Positions 49,908-58,994 of a stretch of DNA of 64,000 nt are shown here, piece by piece. The position numbers and the translations under genes are program-made. The stretch covers positions 62,001-126,000 of the forward strand of contig JAKOGP010000006.1 in assembly GCA_022239325.1 (NCBI GenBank), read 5' to 3'. The notes beneath the pieces are model-generated. The model was not told where the DNA came from. It ran no database searches and saw only the letters and a program-made list of their open reading frames with translations. Each line of letters opens with the position of its first letter. Position 1 is the stretch's first letter. The stretch is from Flavobacteriaceae bacterium LSUCC0859 (GTDB taxonomy: Bacteria; Bacteroidota; Bacteroidia; Flavobacteriales; Flavobacteriaceae).

Positions 49908-51257
49908 TTATCGTTGTATTTTGTTGGGAAATCTTACAATACTCTCTTGTCCGTTGGCTCCTATAGCAGCAACACCAAAAAAGTAATTATCTACCACCAT
50001 GCCTTTGAGCTCAAAGGAGGTGACATTTCCAACCTCCCTGGCGTAGTCCCATGTGGGAGAGGTGGTGTCTCTCCAATAAATTTTATAGCCAAGCGCGCCA
50101 GGAACCTCCTCCCAACTCAAAGTAGCCTGAGGAGCAACCGCGCCTCCTAAGGCTACGGTACTAGGCGCAGGAGGCGCCCAGGCAATACTGGCTAGTGAAA
50201 TGGCGTTTACTGCAGTGAGTTTGGCCGCATAGTCAAAATTTACGTGTTCCAACACATCGCCGTAGGCAATGCCATTTTCTACCCTAATATCTTGGTGTTG
50301 TTGGGTATAGTTTTCGTGCGCTTCCATAATTCGTACACCAGCATAGCCAGCGTCGTTAAAAGGCCTGTGATGTCCTCCACGACCAAAGCGGTCTAGTCTG
50401 TAAATGAGCATGGGATTCATGTCTGGCATATAGGTTTTTACCTGCTTGTAAATATGTCTGGCCAATTGTCTGGAAATCCCATCTACTTCGCCTCCATAAA
50501 ACCTTCTAGCCAACCGTTCTCTTTCTGTTTCCGTAGGGGGTACTGGCTCAGAAAAAATTCTAAAATCTTTGTTGCTAATGGTGCCGTCTACCCCAGTGAT
50601 ATTTCCAATCATATCGTTATTTAAAATACCGATAATGTCCCAATTTTGTGCTTTGGCATAGGCAGCGAGTCCTTTTCCTCCAAAAAGACCCTGCTCTTCC
50701 CCAGAGAGTCCAACGTAGACAATACTATTTTCAAACTTATAGGTAGACAATACCCTAGCAGCTTCTAGGGTGCCTGCCATACCAGAGGCATTGTCATTGG
50801 CGCCAGGGGAGGTGGAAGTAAAATCCGTTGGGTCACTTACTCTAGAGTCAATGTCGCCACTCATAAGGATAAATCTATTGGGATATTTGGTGCCCCGCTG
50901 AATGGCTACTACATTCACCACTTCTACATCTTTAACAATTCTATTATTGGTTCCTTTTTTTACCAAATCTCCCTGAAAAAAGACTTCCAAACAGTTGTCA
51001 CAATCCTTAGAGGTCTGTTCAAAAGCAGATTTAATCCATCGTCTGGCTGCTCCAATCCCCCTTTCATTAGACAGGGTGTCTGAAAGGGTGTGTCGGGTAC
51101 CAAAACTCACCAATTTAGCGATGTCTTTTTCTATCCTTTGGGCAGAAATACCGTCAATGATATCATAAAAATCTTGGGAGGATTGTGCTTGCAAATTTGA
51201 GGTATACAAGAAGAAGCTCATTACAAATGCAAGACTGGAGTAGCGTAAATTTTTCAT
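49908..51257 (-). CDS. Secreted M28-family metallopeptidase with fibronectin-III domain
   Basis: A 449-residue exported aminopeptidase-like protein: signal peptide ending LQAQ, a peptidase domain at about 35-355, and a C-terminal FnIII-like domain (PSTVALGGAVAPQATLSWEE, about 365-440). Zinc-site landmarks are D155 in GANDNASG, E187-E188 in LSGEEQG, D in LNNDMIGN and H in MEAHENY. The first ligand position, usually His in GHxDS, is D135 in SGDIDSR. This change recurs in some Bacteroidota relatives as far as I recall; activity is therefore uncertain. Confidence 0.88.
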   Translation of the reverse strand: MKNLRYSSLAFVMSFFLYTSNLQAQSSQDFYDIIDGISAQRIEKDIAKLVSFGTRHTLSDTLSNERGIGAARRWIKSAFEQTSKDCDNCLEVFFQGDLVKKGTNNRIVKDVEVVNVVAIQRGTKYPNRFILMSGDIDSRVSDPTDFTSTSPGANDNASGMAGTLEAARVLSTYKFENSIVYVGLSGEEQGLFGGKGLAAYAKAQNWDIIGILNNDMIGNITGVDGTISNKDFRIFSEPVPPTETERERLARRFYGGEVDGISRQLARHIYKQVKTYMPDMNPMLIYRLDRFGRGGHHRPFNDAGYAGVRIMEAHENYTQQHQDIRVENGIAYGDVLEHVNFDYAAKLTAVNAISLASIAWAPPAPSTVALGGAVAPQATLSWEEVPGALGYKIYWRDTTSPTWDYAREVGNVTSFELKGMVVDNYFFGVAAIGANGQESIVRFPNKIQR

Positions 51258-51283
51258 GAATAAGGTTGGATTTAAGTGATATT

Positions 51284-52735
51284 TTAGACCAGGGGGACTG
51301 TGGTGCTTTTTATGTGGGTTAAGGCTAGTGTCTCTAGTTCTATCAATAAAGATTTCATATGATCCTCTGTTGTTTTAGGATTCATAATGGTAACCCTGAG
51401 GTAATGGGTGCCCCTTAGTTTAGTTTGCACAATGTAGAAATCTCCACGCGCAACCAAGGCTGTTCTCAGATGCTCGTTTAGGCTATTTAAGGCCAAAGAA
51501 TCTAAGCCATTTGCTACATACCTAAAGCAAACAATATTAGTTTGTGGCGCCAAGGCCAACTCAAAGTTGGGACGCTCTGACACCAAATTAGCAAATACTT
51601 TCCCCATGTCATAGAGGTGGGTCACAAAGGCGTCAAAGCCAGACGTGCCATATTGATTAAGCAGGGTATACCAGTGAATAGACATCATGTTTTTAGTACA
51701 TTCAAAGGTACGCTTGGCCATATTATACCAGTCCTCATGCTCAGAATGGCTCAGTAAATAGTCTGCCTTTTGGCTAAAGGTTTTATAGCTGTGTGCCCCA
51801 TTTTTAAATAGCAGCGCAGTGGTTAAGGAGGGCATCATCATCATTTTGTGCCCGTCTATAGCCACAGAGTCTGCCATGGCAATTCCTCGGAGGTCTTTTC
51901 CATATTTTTTGGAATAAATAGCCGCACCACCATGGGCAGCGTCTACGTGAAACCACAGCTTGTGCTGGGCAGCAAAAGCAGCAATTTTATCCAATGGGTC
52001 TATCATTCCGGTGGCCGTAGAGGGGGCACTACCTACTATGGCAAAAACTTCTAGGCCTTTGGCCGATGCCTCTTTATACGCAGCCTCTAAGGCATTGGTG
52101 TCCATAATATATTTATTCGTAGCTGGTACTTTAATAATACCTTGATCTCCCAAGCCCATAATTCTAGCTGCCCTATCTACGCAATAGTGGGCCTCTTCAC
52201 TCACCATAATGGCCAGAGGTTTATCGTGTCCATGTTCCCAAACCCCAGAAGAGACTTGAACACTTCTCGCAGCCAATAAAGCCGTAAGATTAGCCAGTGT
52301 TCCTCCAGAAGTGAAATATCCTCTGGCATCTTTATCATAACCCAATTGAAGGCACAACTGCTCCGTAACTAGGTATTCCATCGCGGTATTAGACATTCCC
52401 ATTTCATAGACTGCAGATCCATTGTTAAAAAGTCCGGATAATAGAGCAGTGAGAGCGTTTAAAGGGTTGGCTGGCGCTACCTGGTGCCCCATATATTTGG
52501 GGTTATGTATGTGAATGGACCGCTCCATGATGTCCTTTGCTAGCGTTTGAAAGTCTTGGTTTTTTGGATATTGTTCCCAAAACTTTTTTTCTATTTCCGG
52601 CGTTTTATAGTCTATGGTTTTTCCCGAAGCCTGCTGGGCAGCAGTCAGGTGATTGGCCAAAAGGTCTACCAATTGGTGTCCTTGTTCTCTAAATTGCTCA
52701 GGGTCGTATATTTTATCTAATAGTGTCAGATCCAT
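51284..52735 (-). CDS. PLP-dependent group II decarboxylase (aromatic-L-amino-acid type)
   Basis: A 483-residue fold-type I decarboxylase. YFTSGGTLANLTALLAA near 140-156, WFHVDAAHGGAAI near 261-273 and the PLP lysine K297 in IDGHKMMMMP are diagnostic of the group II family (glutamate, aromatic amino acid and diaminobutyrate decarboxylases). No signal peptide. Substrate cannot be fixed from sequence. It is separated from the fatty-acid operon upstream by a strong terminator. Confidence 0.9.
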   Translation of the reverse strand: MDLTLLDKIYDPEQFREQGHQLVDLLANHLTAAQQASGKTIDYKTPEIEKKFWEQYPKNQDFQTLAKDIMERSIHIHNPKYMGHQVAPANPLNALTALLSGLFNNGSAVYEMGMSNTAMEYLVTEQLCLQLGYDKDARGYFTSGGTLANLTALLAARSVQVSSGVWEHGHDKPLAIMVSEEAHYCVDRAARIMGLGDQGIIKVPATNKYIMDTNALEAAYKEASAKGLEVFAIVGSAPSTATGMIDPLDKIAAFAAQHKLWFHVDAAHGGAAIYSKKYGKDLRGIAMADSVAIDGHKMMMMPSLTTALLFKNGAHSYKTFSQKADYLLSHSEHEDWYNMAKRTFECTKNMMSIHWYTLLNQYGTSGFDAFVTHLYDMGKVFANLVSERPNFELALAPQTNIVCFRYVANGLDSLALNSLNEHLRTALVARGDFYIVQTKLRGTHYLRVTIMNPKTTEDHMKSLLIELETLALTHIKSTTVPLV

Positions 52736-52794
52736 GCGTGGTGTAATAGCACACTAATTTAAAGTAAATGAATTTAATAATGGAATAGGGGGGT

Positions 52795-52827
52795 AAAAAA
52801 AAATGCGGCGCTAAAAGGCGCCGCATT
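52795..52827 (-). terminator. Terminator of the fad operon
   Basis: AATGCGGCGC (52802-52811) pairs perfectly with GCGCCGCATT (52818-52827). On the minus strand it is followed by a run of nine T, 32 bp after the acyl-CoA dehydrogenase stop. Confidence 0.93.
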
Positions 52828-52858
52828 AAAATAAGTATTCTTTTAAAAGTTCTGTCAA

Positions 52859-54670
52859 TTAGGCGTCAAAAGTGTAGCCTTGGTCTGCAGACACTTTCTC
52901 AGCAATTAAATTGGTAAGTGCTACTACGTTTGGATAGTTGGTGTATTTGGTAAAGCGCTTTAAACCCATAAGCATCATGCGTTGCTCATCTCCCTCTGCG
53001 AAAGAAATAATAGCCTCTTTTCCTCTAGACTGAACAATTTCTACTGCTCTGTACAAATACAATTTCGTCATGGCAATCTGCGTTTTTTGAGCTTCCTCTC
53101 CAAAGCGTTTTGCATTTTTCTCCGTTCTCAATAGGGTAGATTCTGCCATATATACTTCAATTAAAATGTCTGCTGCAGAAAGTAATAATTGTTGGTGCTT
53201 CTCCAGATCAGGACCAAATTTTTGAACCGCGGAACCAGCAACCATAAGAAAGACCTTTTTAAGCCTTTTTATTATATCCTTTTCCTCTGCGAAGAGCTGG
53301 CTGTAGTCTGGAGTCTCGAAAGATGGAATACCCATGAGCTCTTCTCCAACTGCGGTAGCAGGGCCCAAGAGATCTACATGACCTTTCATCGCTTTTTTTA
53401 CAAGCATCCCTACGGCAAGCATTCGGTTAATTTCATTGGTGCCTTCATAAATCCTAGAAATACGAGCATCTCTCCAAGCAGACTCCATAGGGGTGTCTGC
53501 GCTAAAGCCCATTCCGCCAAAAATCTGAATACCTTCATCTGAACACGCCTGAACGTCTTCAGAAACTGCTACTTTAAGTATAGAACACTCTATAGCATAT
53601 TCTTCTACTCCTTTGAGCTCTGCTTCCTGGTGGCTGTTACCAGCTGCCTCTCTAAGAGCAATTCTGTCTTCTATGTCTTTAGCAGCCCTATAAGAGGCAG
53701 CTTCGTCTGCATAGCAGTTGGTAGCCATATTGGCAATTTTTGTCTTTATTGCGCCAAACTGGGCAATAGGAGTTTTGAATTGTACACGCTCATTGGCATA
53801 GGTCACTCCTTCTTTAATAATTCTTCTTTGCGCGTCTAAACAGGCGGCAGCTAATTTAATTCGTCCAACATTTAAAGCATTCATGGCAATTTTAAAACCA
53901 TTTCCTCTTTCAGAAAGCATATTTTCCACTGGGACTTTGGTGTCATTAAAAAATACCTGTCGGGTAGAGGAGGAGTGAATTCCTAGTTTCTTTTCCTCAT
54001 CCCCCATGCTAATACCGTTGGCTGGGTCGTTTTCTACAATAAACCCTGTAATGTTTTTGTCGTCTTCAATTCTGGCAAATACGATAAATAGATTGCAAAA
54101 GCCGGCGTTTGAGATCCACATTTTCTGACCAGAAATCAGGTAGTGACTTCCATCTTGAGAAAGAACCGCCTTAGTTTTACCTGAATTGGCATCTGAACCT
54201 GCTCCAGGTTCTGTAAGGCAATAGGCTCCAAACCATTCTCCCGTGGCTAATTTAGGTACGTATTTTTTCTTTTGCTCCTCGGTTCCATATAAAGTAATAG
54301 GCATAGTTCCTATTCCTGTATGTGCTCCAAAGGCGGTGCTGAAGGAGCCAGTAGCACCTGAGATATAATCACAAACTAGCATGGTAGAGACAAATCCCAT
54401 ACCCAAACCACCGTATTGCTCAGGAACTGCTACACCTAACAGACCCATTTCTCCAGCTTTTTGCATACAGGCTTCAGTAAAGGCATAGTCTTTTTTCTCA
54501 AACCGCTCCCAATGAGCCCAGAGTTCTCTGTCTACAAATTCTTTAGTGCTGTCGCGCATCATTTTTTGCTCTTCAGACAGATCTTCTAAGGTGAAAACGT
54601 CTTCACAGGCCGTTTCTTTTACTAGAAACTGTCCTCCTCGTAACAATTCTTTATTTTCTGTAGTGCTCAT
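52859..54670 (-). CDS. Acyl-CoA dehydrogenase (FadE type)
   Basis: A 603-residue flavoenzyme for the first step of fatty-acid beta-oxidation. YGGLGMGFVSTMLVCDYIS, CLTEPGAGSDANSGKTKA, KMWISNAGFCNLFIVFA, the NERVQFKTPIAQFGAIKTKIA helix and the catalytic-base region DARISRIYEGTNEINRML are present. The extra about 180 residues at the C-terminus put it in the long VLCAD/FadE-like class, as in the B. subtilis FadE. Last gene of the marR-fadN-fadA-fadE operon. Confidence 0.93.
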   Translation of the reverse strand: MSTTENKELLRGGQFLVKETACEDVFTLEDLSEEQKMMRDSTKEFVDRELWAHWERFEKKDYAFTEACMQKAGEMGLLGVAVPEQYGGLGMGFVSTMLVCDYISGATGSFSTAFGAHTGIGTMPITLYGTEEQKKKYVPKLATGEWFGAYCLTEPGAGSDANSGKTKAVLSQDGSHYLISGQKMWISNAGFCNLFIVFARIEDDKNITGFIVENDPANGISMGDEEKKLGIHSSSTRQVFFNDTKVPVENMLSERGNGFKIAMNALNVGRIKLAAACLDAQRRIIKEGVTYANERVQFKTPIAQFGAIKTKIANMATNCYADEAASYRAAKDIEDRIALREAAGNSHQEAELKGVEEYAIECSILKVAVSEDVQACSDEGIQIFGGMGFSADTPMESAWRDARISRIYEGTNEINRMLAVGMLVKKAMKGHVDLLGPATAVGEELMGIPSFETPDYSQLFAEEKDIIKRLKKVFLMVAGSAVQKFGPDLEKHQQLLLSAADILIEVYMAESTLLRTEKNAKRFGEEAQKTQIAMTKLYLYRAVEIVQSRGKEAIISFAEGDEQRMMLMGLKRFTKYTNYPNVVALTNLIAEKVSADQGYTFDA

Positions 54671-54693
54671 AATATAGGGTGTTTAAAAGGGGT

Positions 54694-55884
54694 TTAATTT
54701 AAAAATTCAAAAATTCCTGCAGCGCCCTGACCGGTTCCCACACACATGGTAACCATACCGTATTGCCCTTGCATTTTTCTGGCTCTCATCTCTGAGAATA
54801 ACTGAACAGATAATTTAGCTCCTGTACATCCCAGAGGGTGGCCCAGTGCAATAGCACCACCATTTGGGTTTACAATTTCTGGATTTAAATCCAAGGTTCG
54901 GATGACTGCTAAAGACTGAGAGGCAAAAGCCTCATTGAGTTCTATGAGTGCTAGATCTTCTTGTTTTAAGCCGGCTTGCGCAAGTGCTTTTGGAATGGCT
55001 TTTACAGGTCCAATTCCCATAATTCTAGGAGGCACTCCAGCTGCTGCATAGTTTACCATTCTGGCGATAGGCTCTAGTTGAAGCTCTTTGACCATCTCTT
55101 CACTCATTACTAGAACAAAGGCAGCCCCATCACTCATTTGTGAAGAGTTTCCTGCAGTCACACTGCCACCCGCTGCAAAAACAGGCCTCAATTTTGAAAG
55201 AGCCTCTAGGTTGGTTCCTTTTCTTGGGCCTTCGTCTTCGCTAACCGTATATGATTTTGTAGCCTTTTTACCGTTTGTGTCCAAATAGGTTTCAGAAACG
55301 GATATGGGTACAATCTGATCTTTAAAGGTTCCATTTGCCTGAGCCTTTAAAGCTTTTTCATGAGACTGAAACGCAAAAGCATCTTGGTCTTCTCTAGAAA
55401 CCTTATACTCTTTGGCTACGGCCTCTGCAGTGAGTCCCATACCCCAATAATAATCTTCATGACCGTTTTTGGCCAGCTGATAATCTGGAGTGGGTTTATA
55501 ACCCCCCATTGGGATAAAGCTCATGCTTTCTGCTCCACCCGCTATAATACAATCTGCCATTCCTGATTGTATTTTAGCAGTTGCCATTCCAATAGTTTCT
55601 ATCCCTGAGGCACAATATCGGTTTACAGTAACTCCTGGAACGTCTTCGATTTGTAAGCCCATTAATGAAATGAGCCTAGCCATATTGAGTCCCTGCTCTG
55701 CTTCTGGCATGGCGTTTCCTACTATAACATCGTCTATTCTAGTTTTGTCAAAGTCTGGCAATTCTTTAAACATATGTTCAATGGTCTCTGCCGCTAGTTC
55801 ATCCGGTCTTTTAAATCTAAATACCCCTTTTGGAGCCTTTCCAACTGCGGTTCTATACGCTTTAACTATATATGCTGTTTTCAT
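54694..55884 (-). CDS. fadA: Acetyl-CoA C-acyltransferase (3-ketoacyl-CoA thiolase)
   Basis: A 396-residue thiolase that cleaves 3-ketoacyl-CoA to acetyl-CoA and a shortened acyl-CoA. The acyl-carrying cysteine is in VNRYCASGIETIGMA (about residue 90), NEAFASQSLAVIR and GGAIALGHPLGCTGAKLSVQL carry the catalytic histidine, and CVGTGQGAAGIFE contains the second cysteine. Co-transcribed between fadN and fadE with gaps of 10 and 23 bp. Confidence 0.95.
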   Translation of the reverse strand: MKTAYIVKAYRTAVGKAPKGVFRFKRPDELAAETIEHMFKELPDFDKTRIDDVIVGNAMPEAEQGLNMARLISLMGLQIEDVPGVTVNRYCASGIETIGMATAKIQSGMADCIIAGGAESMSFIPMGGYKPTPDYQLAKNGHEDYYWGMGLTAEAVAKEYKVSREDQDAFAFQSHEKALKAQANGTFKDQIVPISVSETYLDTNGKKATKSYTVSEDEGPRKGTNLEALSKLRPVFAAGGSVTAGNSSQMSDGAAFVLVMSEEMVKELQLEPIARMVNYAAAGVPPRIMGIGPVKAIPKALAQAGLKQEDLALIELNEAFASQSLAVIRTLDLNPEIVNPNGGAIALGHPLGCTGAKLSVQLFSEMRARKMQGQYGMVTMCVGTGQGAAGIFEFLN

Positions 55885-55894
55885 AGGTCTTTTT

Positions 55895-58300
55895 TTAATT
55901 TCTCAAGGGTTTTCCGGTTTTTAACATATGCTGAATGCGTTCTAGGGTTTTTCTTTCTGTACATAGAGATAGGAAAGCCTCTCTTTCTAAATCTAGTAGG
56001 TATTGCTCGCTTACCATGGTGGCCTCTGATAAGTCTCCACCAGCCATCACATAAGCCAACTTATTGGCCATTTTTTGATCGTGCTCAGAAATATAGTGCC
56101 CGGCTTGCATAGCGTCTGTACCTACAAGGAACATACCTAAGGCTTGTTTTCCAAGGACCTTAATATCTTTTCTCTTTGCAGGTTGAGAATATCCACTTTC
56201 TGCCATAAGTTTGGCCTGTGCTTTAGCAATAGCTATCTGGCTGTCTTTGTTAACCACCACCAAATCCTTTCCTTTCTGTAAAATCCCAGAATCAAAGGCT
56301 TCATATGCAGAAGTAGCTACTTTGGCCATTCCAATGGTTAGGAAGTATTCTTGTAATACGTTCAATTCTACGTCGTTTTTCTTAAAGGTGTCAGAGGCCC
56401 TAAGTGTCATTTCCTTGGTTCCACCCCCTCCTGGAATTACACCAATACCAAACTCAACTAAACCGATATAAGTTTCTGCAGCAGCTACTACTTTATCTGC
56501 GTGTAGAGACAATTCACAACCCCCACCAAAGGTCATACCGTGAGGGGCAGCTACCGTTGGAATGGCAGAGTACCTCATACGCATCATGGTGTCTTGAAAC
56601 ATTTTAATAGCCATATTAAGCTCGTCGTATTCCTGCTCTACAGCCATCATGAAAATCATTCCAATATTGGCTCCCACAGAAAAATTAGGTCCTTGGTTTC
56701 CAATGACCAAACCTTGAAAATCTTTCTCTGCAATATCTACAGCGGTGTTTAGCCCTTGTAATACCTCTCCACCAATGGTATTCATTTTGGAACGAAATTC
56801 TAAATTCAGAATGCCATCACCAAGATCGTGTAAAACCACTCCAGGGTTTTTATAAACTGCTGGTTTTTCTCGGATGTTGTCCAAGATAATAAAAGCGTCT
56901 TGGCCTGGTTTTTTCAGCTTCTTTTTCTCTGGAATGTCATAATAATAGGTGGCTCCTGATTGAATGCTGTAAAATTGGTTTTGGCCTGAGGCTTTCATCT
57001 CACTTACCCATGGAGCTACTTTTTGGCCCTGTGCTTCTGCGAGTTCTATACCTTTATCTATACCAATGGCGTCCCAGATTTCAAAGGGTCCATGTTCCCA
57101 TCCAAAACCAGCCTTCATGGCGTCGTCTATTTTATACAAGCTATCTGAAATTTCAGGAATCCTATGAGATACATAAGCAAAGAGCATCCCAAAAGATTTT
57201 TGATAAAATGCCCCAGCCTTATCTGTACCAGCTATTAGTATAGGGAACCTATCGGATACATTTTCTATAGTTTTTGTCTTTTCCAAGGTGGCAAATTTAG
57301 CCCGCTTAGAAGCTCTGTATTCTAAAGTGTTGAGGTCTAAACTTAGGATTTCAGATACCCCTGCTTCGTTTTTTTGTTTTTTGTAAAAACCTTGGCCTGT
57401 TTTACTTCCCAACCATTTATTCTCCATCATTTTTTGGATAAAATCTGGTAGTGCAAATAAGGCGTGTTGTTCGTCATTGGGGCAATTTTCACGAATGCCA
57501 TTAGCTACGTGAACCAGGGTGTCTAATCCTACAACATCTACCGTTCTAAAGGTAGCAGACTTAGGTCTTCCAATCACTGGACCACTGAGTTTGTCTACCT
57601 CTTCGATAGTCATGTCTAGCTCTTTAACGGTATGGAAGAGACTTTGTATGCTGAAGATACCAATTCTATTTCCAATAAATGCAGGAGTATCCTTGGCCAC
57701 TACAGATGTTTTTCCAAGAAACTGAGATCCGTAATTGTGCAGAAAATCTAGGATCTCTGGTTTGGTTTTAGGCCCAGGAATAATCTCAAAAAGTTTTAAA
57801 TATCTTGCTGGATTAAAGAAATGTGTTCCACAAAAATGGGCTTGGAAGTCTTCAGATCTTCCCTCGCTCATAAAGGAAATGGGAATACCCGAGGTGTTAG
57901 AGGTAATTAGGGTACCCGGAGTTCTATGCTTTTCAATAGACTCAAACACTTGTTTCTTTATGTCCAAACGCTCTACTACTACTTCAATAATCCAATCTAC
58001 TGACGCAATTTTAGACAGATCGTCTTCTAAATTTCCAGTCTGAATACGCTGGGCAAATTTTTGATCATAAATAGGGGATGGCTTGGATTTTAAAGCAGAA
58101 GATAAGGCCTCATTTACAAGCCTGTTCCTAACTCTAGAATCACTTAGACTCCACCCTGCTTTTTCTTCTTTTTCATTTAATGCTTTAGGAACTATGTCTA
58201 GAAGCAGCACCTCTATACCAATATTGGCAAAATGGCAAGCAATTCCACTTCCCATAATTCCAGACCCAATGACGGCCACTTTTTTAATGTGTTTGTTCAT
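55895..58300 (-). CDS. fadN: 3-hydroxyacyl-CoA dehydrogenase/enoyl-CoA hydratase fusion (FadN type)
   Basis: An 801-residue bifunctional enzyme. The N-terminal half is the NAD-binding hydroxyacyl-CoA dehydrogenase (VAVIGSGIMGSGIACHFANI, then the GTHFFNPARYLKL and DTPAFIGNRIG motifs). The C-terminal part is the enoyl-CoA hydratase/isomerase domain (NFSVGANIGMIF, GMTFGGGCELSLHADKVV, GIGVIPGGGGTKEM). This domain order is the reverse of E. coli FadB and matches B. subtilis FadN. Operon order fadN-fadA-fadE is also as in B. subtilis. Confidence 0.93.
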   Translation of the reverse strand: MNKHIKKVAVIGSGIMGSGIACHFANIGIEVLLLDIVPKALNEKEEKAGWSLSDSRVRNRLVNEALSSALKSKPSPIYDQKFAQRIQTGNLEDDLSKIASVDWIIEVVVERLDIKKQVFESIEKHRTPGTLITSNTSGIPISFMSEGRSEDFQAHFCGTHFFNPARYLKLFEIIPGPKTKPEILDFLHNYGSQFLGKTSVVAKDTPAFIGNRIGIFSIQSLFHTVKELDMTIEEVDKLSGPVIGRPKSATFRTVDVVGLDTLVHVANGIRENCPNDEQHALFALPDFIQKMMENKWLGSKTGQGFYKKQKNEAGVSEILSLDLNTLEYRASKRAKFATLEKTKTIENVSDRFPILIAGTDKAGAFYQKSFGMLFAYVSHRIPEISDSLYKIDDAMKAGFGWEHGPFEIWDAIGIDKGIELAEAQGQKVAPWVSEMKASGQNQFYSIQSGATYYYDIPEKKKLKKPGQDAFIILDNIREKPAVYKNPGVVLHDLGDGILNLEFRSKMNTIGGEVLQGLNTAVDIAEKDFQGLVIGNQGPNFSVGANIGMIFMMAVEQEYDELNMAIKMFQDTMMRMRYSAIPTVAAPHGMTFGGGCELSLHADKVVAAAETYIGLVEFGIGVIPGGGGTKEMTLRASDTFKKNDVELNVLQEYFLTIGMAKVATSAYEAFDSGILQKGKDLVVVNKDSQIAIAKAQAKLMAESGYSQPAKRKDIKVLGKQALGMFLVGTDAMQAGHYISEHDQKMANKLAYVMAGGDLSEATMVSEQYLLDLEREAFLSLCTERKTLERIQHMLKTGKPLRN

Positions 58301-58304
58301 ATTT

Positions 58305-58763
58305 TTATGCCTTAATAGGTTTTTCTGTAGGGTATATTTCTTTATTTAAAATGAGACTCTGAATACAATCAGTAACCTCAAAAAAAGCTTTTAATTGAGC
58401 TTTTGTTAGGTGTTGGCCAATGACCTCGTTAAATTTCAAAACCACGGATTTGGAAATACTTCTTTTTTCCAAGCCAGCTTCTGTGAGGTGTATTAGTACC
58501 CCTCTACCATCATTTGGGTTTGGTTTTCTTATAATAAACCCTCGTTCTTCTAAAGTCTTTAAAATTCGAGACAAGCTAGTGGCTTCAATACCCATTTTGG
58601 GGCCCAAGGCCGTAGAAGGGGTACCTGTTTTAGGGTCTATACTCAGTAGCGTAAATCCTAAAGTCATAGAGGTCCCAAAATTTTTTGCTTCTTCATTATA
58701 CATCTTGGTCACTGCTTGCCAGGTGGTTCTTAAAGCGTAATCTATAGTGTGTTCTTTACTCAA
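58305..58763 (-). CDS. MarR-family transcriptional regulator of the fad operon
   Basis: A 152-residue winged-helix regulator. GTPSTALGPKMGIEATSLSRIL and LEERGFIIRKPNPNDGRGVLIHLTEAG (about 50-100) are the MarR DNA-binding region. It is the first gene of the beta-oxidation operon, 4 bp before fadN. A palindromic element lies directly upstream, so autoregulation of the whole operon, probably relieved by acyl-CoA or a fatty acid, is the likely mode; the ligand is inference. Confidence 0.93.
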   Translation of the reverse strand: MSKEHTIDYALRTTWQAVTKMYNEEAKNFGTSMTLGFTLLSIDPKTGTPSTALGPKMGIEATSLSRILKTLEERGFIIRKPNPNDGRGVLIHLTEAGLEKRSISKSVVLKFNEVIGQHLTKAQLKAFFEVTDCIQSLILNKEIYPTEKPIKA

Positions 58764-58782
58764 AATATGGAGATTATTTCTC

Positions 58783-58822
58783 CAAATATACTAAAATTTA
58801 TTATGCATGCATAGTATATTTG
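58783..58822. promoter_or_regulatory. Symmetric promoter/operator upstream of the MarR-fad operon
   Basis: AAATATACTA (58784-58793) and TAGTATATTT (58812-58821) are perfect 10-bp inverted arms, and between them lies TATGCATGCATA (58802-58813), a perfect 12-bp palindrome. Read on the minus strand the right-hand end gives TATATTTG (58790-58783), an exact -7 box 19 bp before the MarR start. The mirror copy on the plus strand (58815-58822) is also an exact -7 box. Confidence 0.7.
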
Positions 58823-58836
58823 AAAAAAATGCCCAT

Positions 58837-58862
58837 AAAAAAAGCCCAGAATGTACTGGGCT
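58837..58862 (-). terminator. Terminator of the acyl-CoA synthetase gene
   Basis: AGCCCAG (58843-58849) pairs with CTGGGCT (58856-58862) around a 6-nt loop; on the minus strand seven T follow. It lies about 130 bp after the synthetase stop. The stretch 58863-58994 shows nothing else. Confidence 0.8.
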
Positions 58863-58994
58863 ATTCTTTTGCTAAATTGTTTTTTGACTGGTTATTAACT
58901 AAGCTTTTACCTTAAAGTAAATTTGTCTCTACAAAAATCTAAGAAGCTTCCTGCCTCCGGTTAGTAGCTTTAAATAAAACAGAGGCCTAACATA

